This document shows, one piece after another, positions 61,254-64,000 of a stretch of DNA of 64,000 nt; position 1 is the stretch's first letter, and every line of letters starts with the position of its first letter. Origin of the DNA: Clostridia bacterium (GTDB taxonomy: Bacteria > Bacillota > Clostridia > TANB77 > CAG-465); the NCBI GenBank assembly GCA_030524345.1, contig JAUNGP010000001.1, positions 62,001-126,000 of the forward strand, written 5' to 3'. Below the pieces are notes generated by a model, which made no database searches, was not told the origin of the DNA, and was given only the letters and a program-made list of their open reading frames with translations. A program made the translations under genes and the position numbers.

Positions 61254-61496
61254 TTAATTTTTATTTTTCTCTATTAATTTCATTCCCTTTTCATAATCTT
61301 CTCTTTTTACAAATATAGAACAATTAAATAAATTTTCCATATTACCAGCAAAATAAAAATCTAACTGACCCAAATATTCTATATTATTGTTTTTTAAAGT
61401 ATAACAATACTCATTATTATATCTATTACTATATGAATTTACTTTATATCTACATAATTCTACCCATTCGAAATCATCAATTTTTTTCATTATCAT
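61254..61496 (-). CDS. Uncharacterised protein, DUF2007-like
   Basis: 80 residues. Seen: WVELCRYKVNSYSNRYNNEYCY, IEYLGQLDFYF and the C-terminal IFVKREDYEKGMKLIEK, which recall small DUF2007/putative signal-transducing proteins with their VxxEDxxxAxxLI end. The start overlaps the end of the glycerophosphodiesterase by 20 bases, so translation is probably coupled. Weak family call. Confidence 0.6.
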   Translation of the reverse strand: MIMKKIDDFEWVELCRYKVNSYSNRYNNEYCYTLKNNNIEYLGQLDFYFAGNMENLFNCSIFVKREDYEKGMKLIEKNKN

Positions 61497-62244
61497 AAAT
61501 ATTCTCCTTAGCGTTTATGATTCCCATTAGTTTTTCATAATGATCAAAAATCATTCCATCACACAATTTATTGTACCTATCATATTCATCTTTACTCGTT
61601 AAAGTCCATCCAATTAAGTATATCCCATTTTTATGGTATTTGTTATACATTTTTTCTGTAATATCTTCTATTTTATATGCAATAAAATCGGGCTTTACAA
61701 AAACATTAAATAACATTTTACTTAAAAAGAAATTTAAAAAAGGAGAAATTGTATCTATTTTTTTGGCAGAAAGCTGACCTCTTATCATACTTTTATCATG
61801 TTTTTTAAACCATAGCAGTGATAATGGATTAAAAGATTCTATCGCATATTCTCCATCATACTTTTTTAATACTTCGAATAGTTTGCTTTCTAAAGCACCA
61901 ACAGTTCCTCTATTTTTAATTTCTATAATAATTGGTACTTTTCCATCCACTACTTTTAATACTTCCTCAAATGTTGGTATCTGATTATTCGTACCCAATA
62001 ATTTTAACTCTTTAATTTCTTTTAAAGAGAGCTCTTCTACTATTTTGTTAACACCTGTTATTTTTTCTAGATTATGATCATGGACTACTACTAAATAATG
62101 GTCTTTTGTCAAATGAACATCTAATTCAATACCAATATTTTTTTCCACAGCAGCTCTAAAAGCAGGTATTGAGTTTTCCACATTATTAGCATCATTTTGA
62201 TGTATTCCCCTATGTGCTACAAATCTATATTTATCTATATCCAT
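61477..62244 (-). CDS. Glycerophosphodiester phosphodiesterase
   Basis: 255 residues. Seen: FVAHRGIHQNDANNVENSIPAF, GIELDVHLTKDHYLVVVHDHNLEKITG with the catalytic HRG... ELDVxxTKD... HD signatures, and a late LIGWTLTS. No signal peptide, so intracellular. Breaks glycerophosphodiesters to glycerol-3-phosphate and an alcohol. Confidence 0.93.
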   Translation of the reverse strand: MDIDKYRFVAHRGIHQNDANNVENSIPAFRAAVEKNIGIELDVHLTKDHYLVVVHDHNLEKITGVNKIVEELSLKEIKELKLLGTNNQIPTFEEVLKVVDGKVPIIIEIKNRGTVGALESKLFEVLKKYDGEYAIESFNPLSLLWFKKHDKSMIRGQLSAKKIDTISPFLNFFLSKMLFNVFVKPDFIAYKIEDITEKMYNKYHKNGIYLIGWTLTSKDEYDRYNKLCDGMIFDHYEKLMGIINAKENIYDNEKN

Positions 62245-62294
62245 AAAATCACCTTATATTTATATTTTATAATAAATATATATTTTTTTCAATA

Positions 62295-63155
62295 TCACAG
62301 ACCATTTACAATATTGATATAATCCTGGATAGTTAATTCTTCTGCTCTAACATTTAAACTAATATTATTTTTTAATAATATATTTTCTATTTGGGATTTA
62401 TTGAATCCCATAAAATGTGTAGATTCTAAGGAATTTGATAGTTTTTTCCTTCTTTGAGCAAATGCTGAATGTATTAATTTAAAAAATACTTCTTCATTAT
62501 CTACTTGGTATTTTTTATTTTTAATCAATTTAATAACTGCTGAAGTAACATCTGGAGCTGGAATAAAACTAGAATTTGGAACAATGAATTTGATATCTGC
62601 ATCGGATAAATAGTCAACCATAATAGTCAGTATTCCATAAGCTTTTGTTTTTGGTTTTGCTATCATTCTTTCTGCTACTTCTTTTTGCACCATAACAATT
62701 ATCTCATCTATTCTCTCTGATTCTTGTAATAGCTGAAATATAATTGGTGTAGTTATATAATAAGGTAAATTTGCAACTACCTTTATTTGTTCATATTTTG
62801 TATTATTTTTTAATTCTACCTTTTTAATTAATTCGTCTATATTTATTTTTAAAACATCTTCATTTAATAACAAATAATTATCATATTTTCCTAATCTATC
62901 ATTTAATATTTTTTCCATATTCTTATCTATTTCTATTAATATAGAAAATTTAGAATTATTGATAATATATTCTGATAAATTACCAAGACCAGGACCTATT
63001 TCAATTACTAAATCATTTTTACCAATATTAGATATTTCTATAATATTTTTCAAAATATTATCATCAATTAAAAAATTCTGTCCAAACCTTTTATTAGCCC
63101 TTATATGATACTGATTCATTATTTTTTTTGTAATATTAAGTGTATTCATTTTCAT
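62295..63155 (-). CDS. rsmA: 16S rRNA dimethyladenosine transferase
   Basis: 286 residues. Seen: RANKRFGQNFLID, SAM motif I VIEIGPGLGNLSEYI, the catalytic NLPYYITTPI, AERMIAKPKTKAYGILTI and a helical C terminus (AFAQRRKKLSNSLES). Dimethylates two adjacent adenines near the 3' end of 16S rRNA. RBS GGAG 5 bases before the ATG. Confidence 0.96.
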   Translation of the reverse strand: MKMNTLNITKKIMNQYHIRANKRFGQNFLIDDNILKNIIEISNIGKNDLVIEIGPGLGNLSEYIINNSKFSILIEIDKNMEKILNDRLGKYDNYLLLNEDVLKINIDELIKKVELKNNTKYEQIKVVANLPYYITTPIIFQLLQESERIDEIIVMVQKEVAERMIAKPKTKAYGILTIMVDYLSDADIKFIVPNSSFIPAPDVTSAVIKLIKNKKYQVDNEEVFFKLIHSAFAQRRKKLSNSLESTHFMGFNKSQIENILLKNNISLNVRAEELTIQDYINIVNGL

Positions 63156-63173
63156 TTTTACTCCTAAGAAAAT

Positions 63174-63214
63174 AATTGCTAGTTTTTTAAACCAGCAATT
63201 AATGAATTTTTAAT
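63174..63214 (-). terminator. Terminator of the transglycosylase gene
   Basis: AATTGCTAG (63174-63182) pairs with CCAGCAATT (63192-63200) with one wobble; ATTTTCTT follows on the minus strand. Confidence 0.65.
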
Positions 63215-64000
63215 TTATAAACCACCATTAGAAATTAATATTGATCTATAATACAATACTGAATCCCCATAGGAATTGTTAGCTATTCTACCATTATATG
63301 CATTTAATGCAGTAACTGTATCTCCATATGTTCCCATATAATATGAAAATAAATAAGCTCCCGCTGCCATATTATCATAAGGGTCGAAGAAATTACTAAT
63401 TCCTAATTTATACATTAAATTAGTATGATTTGAAATATGAATCTGGCAAAGCCCATATGAATTTCCTCCACCTAATGCATTTGGATTATACCCACTTTCT
63501 TTATACATAATTGCAAGAAAAGTTTCATAATCAATTCCATATCTATTACATAAATTATATGCATATTGTTGTTGTTCTACTGGTAATGCTATATTATATG
63601 CTCTAAAGCCACCATCTACTGGTGCTGACACTACTGAATTTACTAATGCACTTCTTGAAACAGTAACTCTAGTACCAACTTCTACAACTTTATTTCTAGC
63701 TTCTGCTAAGATTTCAGAATTTACTTCTGCTCTTTCTATTTCTTCATTATTGTTATATCTAACTATATAACTAGTTGTTTTCTGTCCTTCTACTCCCTCT
63801 TGAACAGTTTGGGTAGTTCCTTTATCAATTTCAGGATTATCTTTTGTTTCTTCTTCAAATGGAATAGATTCAATTACTTCTTCAAATTTAGCAACCATTG
63901 GTGAATAATCAGCCTTCATACTATCAATATCAATTTTTGCTAATTCTTTTTCAGAAGATATAGTAATTTCCATCCCATCTACTATTTTATCAGTTTTATT
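63215..64000 (-). CDS. Lytic transglycosylase-like protein, C-terminal part (runs off the right edge)
   Basis: At least 261 residues; the frame is open to the right edge and no RBS supports the ATG at 63973, so the N terminus is probably outside. Seen: a Glu/Lys-rich region, TTSYIVRYNNNEEIERAEV, then the SLT-type core YGIDYETFLAIMYKESGYNPNALGGGNSYGLCQIH (catalytic Glu in KESGYNP) and DPYDNMAAGAYLFSYYMG, TALNAYNGR. Probably a cell-wall lytic enzyme, exported; the signal peptide would lie beyond the window. Confidence 0.88.
   Translation of the reverse strand, partial: NKTDKIVDGMEITISSEKELAKIDIDSMKADYSPMVAKFEEVIESIPFEEETKDNPEIDKGTTQTVQEGVEGQKTTSYIVRYNNNEEIERAEVNSEILAEARNKVVEVGTRVTVSRSALVNSVVSAPVDGGFRAYNIALPVEQQQYAYNLCNRYGIDYETFLAIMYKESGYNPNALGGGNSYGLCQIHISNHTNLMYKLGISNFFDPYDNMAAGAYLFSYYMGTYGDTVTALNAYNGRIANNSYGDSVLYYRSILISNGGL

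Overview
The window is 64 kb of chromosome from a low-GC, endospore-forming Firmicute of the class Clostridia, probably an uncultured gut-type lineage. Three things point there: most genes are strongly AT-rich with strong GGAGG-type ribosome binding sites; there is a complete gerA/gerC/gerB-type germinant receptor operon and a cwlJ-gerQ pair; and regulation is of Gram-positive type (T-box leader, WalRK-like two-component system, small SRP RNA beside dnaX, RicT, DnaD/DnaI). No species can be named from the sequence.

Layout. 1-1.4 kb: 5' end of dapF and a PflX-type radical SAM gene. 1.4-4.1 kb: a segment of visibly higher GC with a possible structured small RNA and a repeat-rich Ig-like surface protein that looks acquired. 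4.3-16.3 kb: a second secreted Ig-like protein, a cation efflux protein, a T-box controlled valS unit, a cca unit, and an acpS-metG-lepB-holB-ricT-ferredoxin run, all on the minus strand. 16.5-22 kb: tRNA-Pro, an XRE regulator, a MATE transporter fused to a cytidylate-kinase-like domain, and several small genes including one broken by a frameshift. 22.2-25.7 kb: an acyltransferase / acyl-activating enzyme / ACP operon divergent from a TetR regulator, with a near-perfect palindrome between them. 25.8-30.5 kb: cwlJ-gerQ, a STAS-like/winged-helix protein, a patatin, an LCP protein and a small XRE regulator. 30.5-37.9 kb: tatD, walK/walR-like genes, murI, recR, ybaB, dnaX and the SRP RNA. 38-41.9 kb: a solitary VirD4-type ATPase behind two unknown genes, and a CofE-like protein. 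42-46.4 kb: RNase P RNA and the germinant receptor operon. 46.4-54.7 kb: a lipase, gyrA, a DnaJ-like protein, an MBL hydrolase, a 35-residue micro-gene with a consensus promoter, dnaI and dnaD. 54.7-58.1 kb: a compact type IV secretion-like cassette (VirD4-like ATPase, pilin-like, VirB6-like and VirB3-like proteins) reading into dnaD-dnaI. 58.3-64 kb: three tRNAs, mutY, a DUF4870-like protein, tdk, a glycerophosphodiesterase, rsmA and the end of a lytic transglycosylase gene.

The most unusual content is the pair of VirD4-type ATPases in two separate loci, one with a minimal set of type IV secretion-like membrane proteins but no visible VirB4 or relaxase, upstream of the replication-restart genes. 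Other points of note are the GC-rich RNA-like unit at 1.4-1.55 kb, a short terminator-bearing leader in front of the MATE-kinase fusion, a GerC protein without its lipobox cysteine, and the micro-gene at 52.5 kb. All functions are inferred from sequence motifs read by eye; no database search was run.
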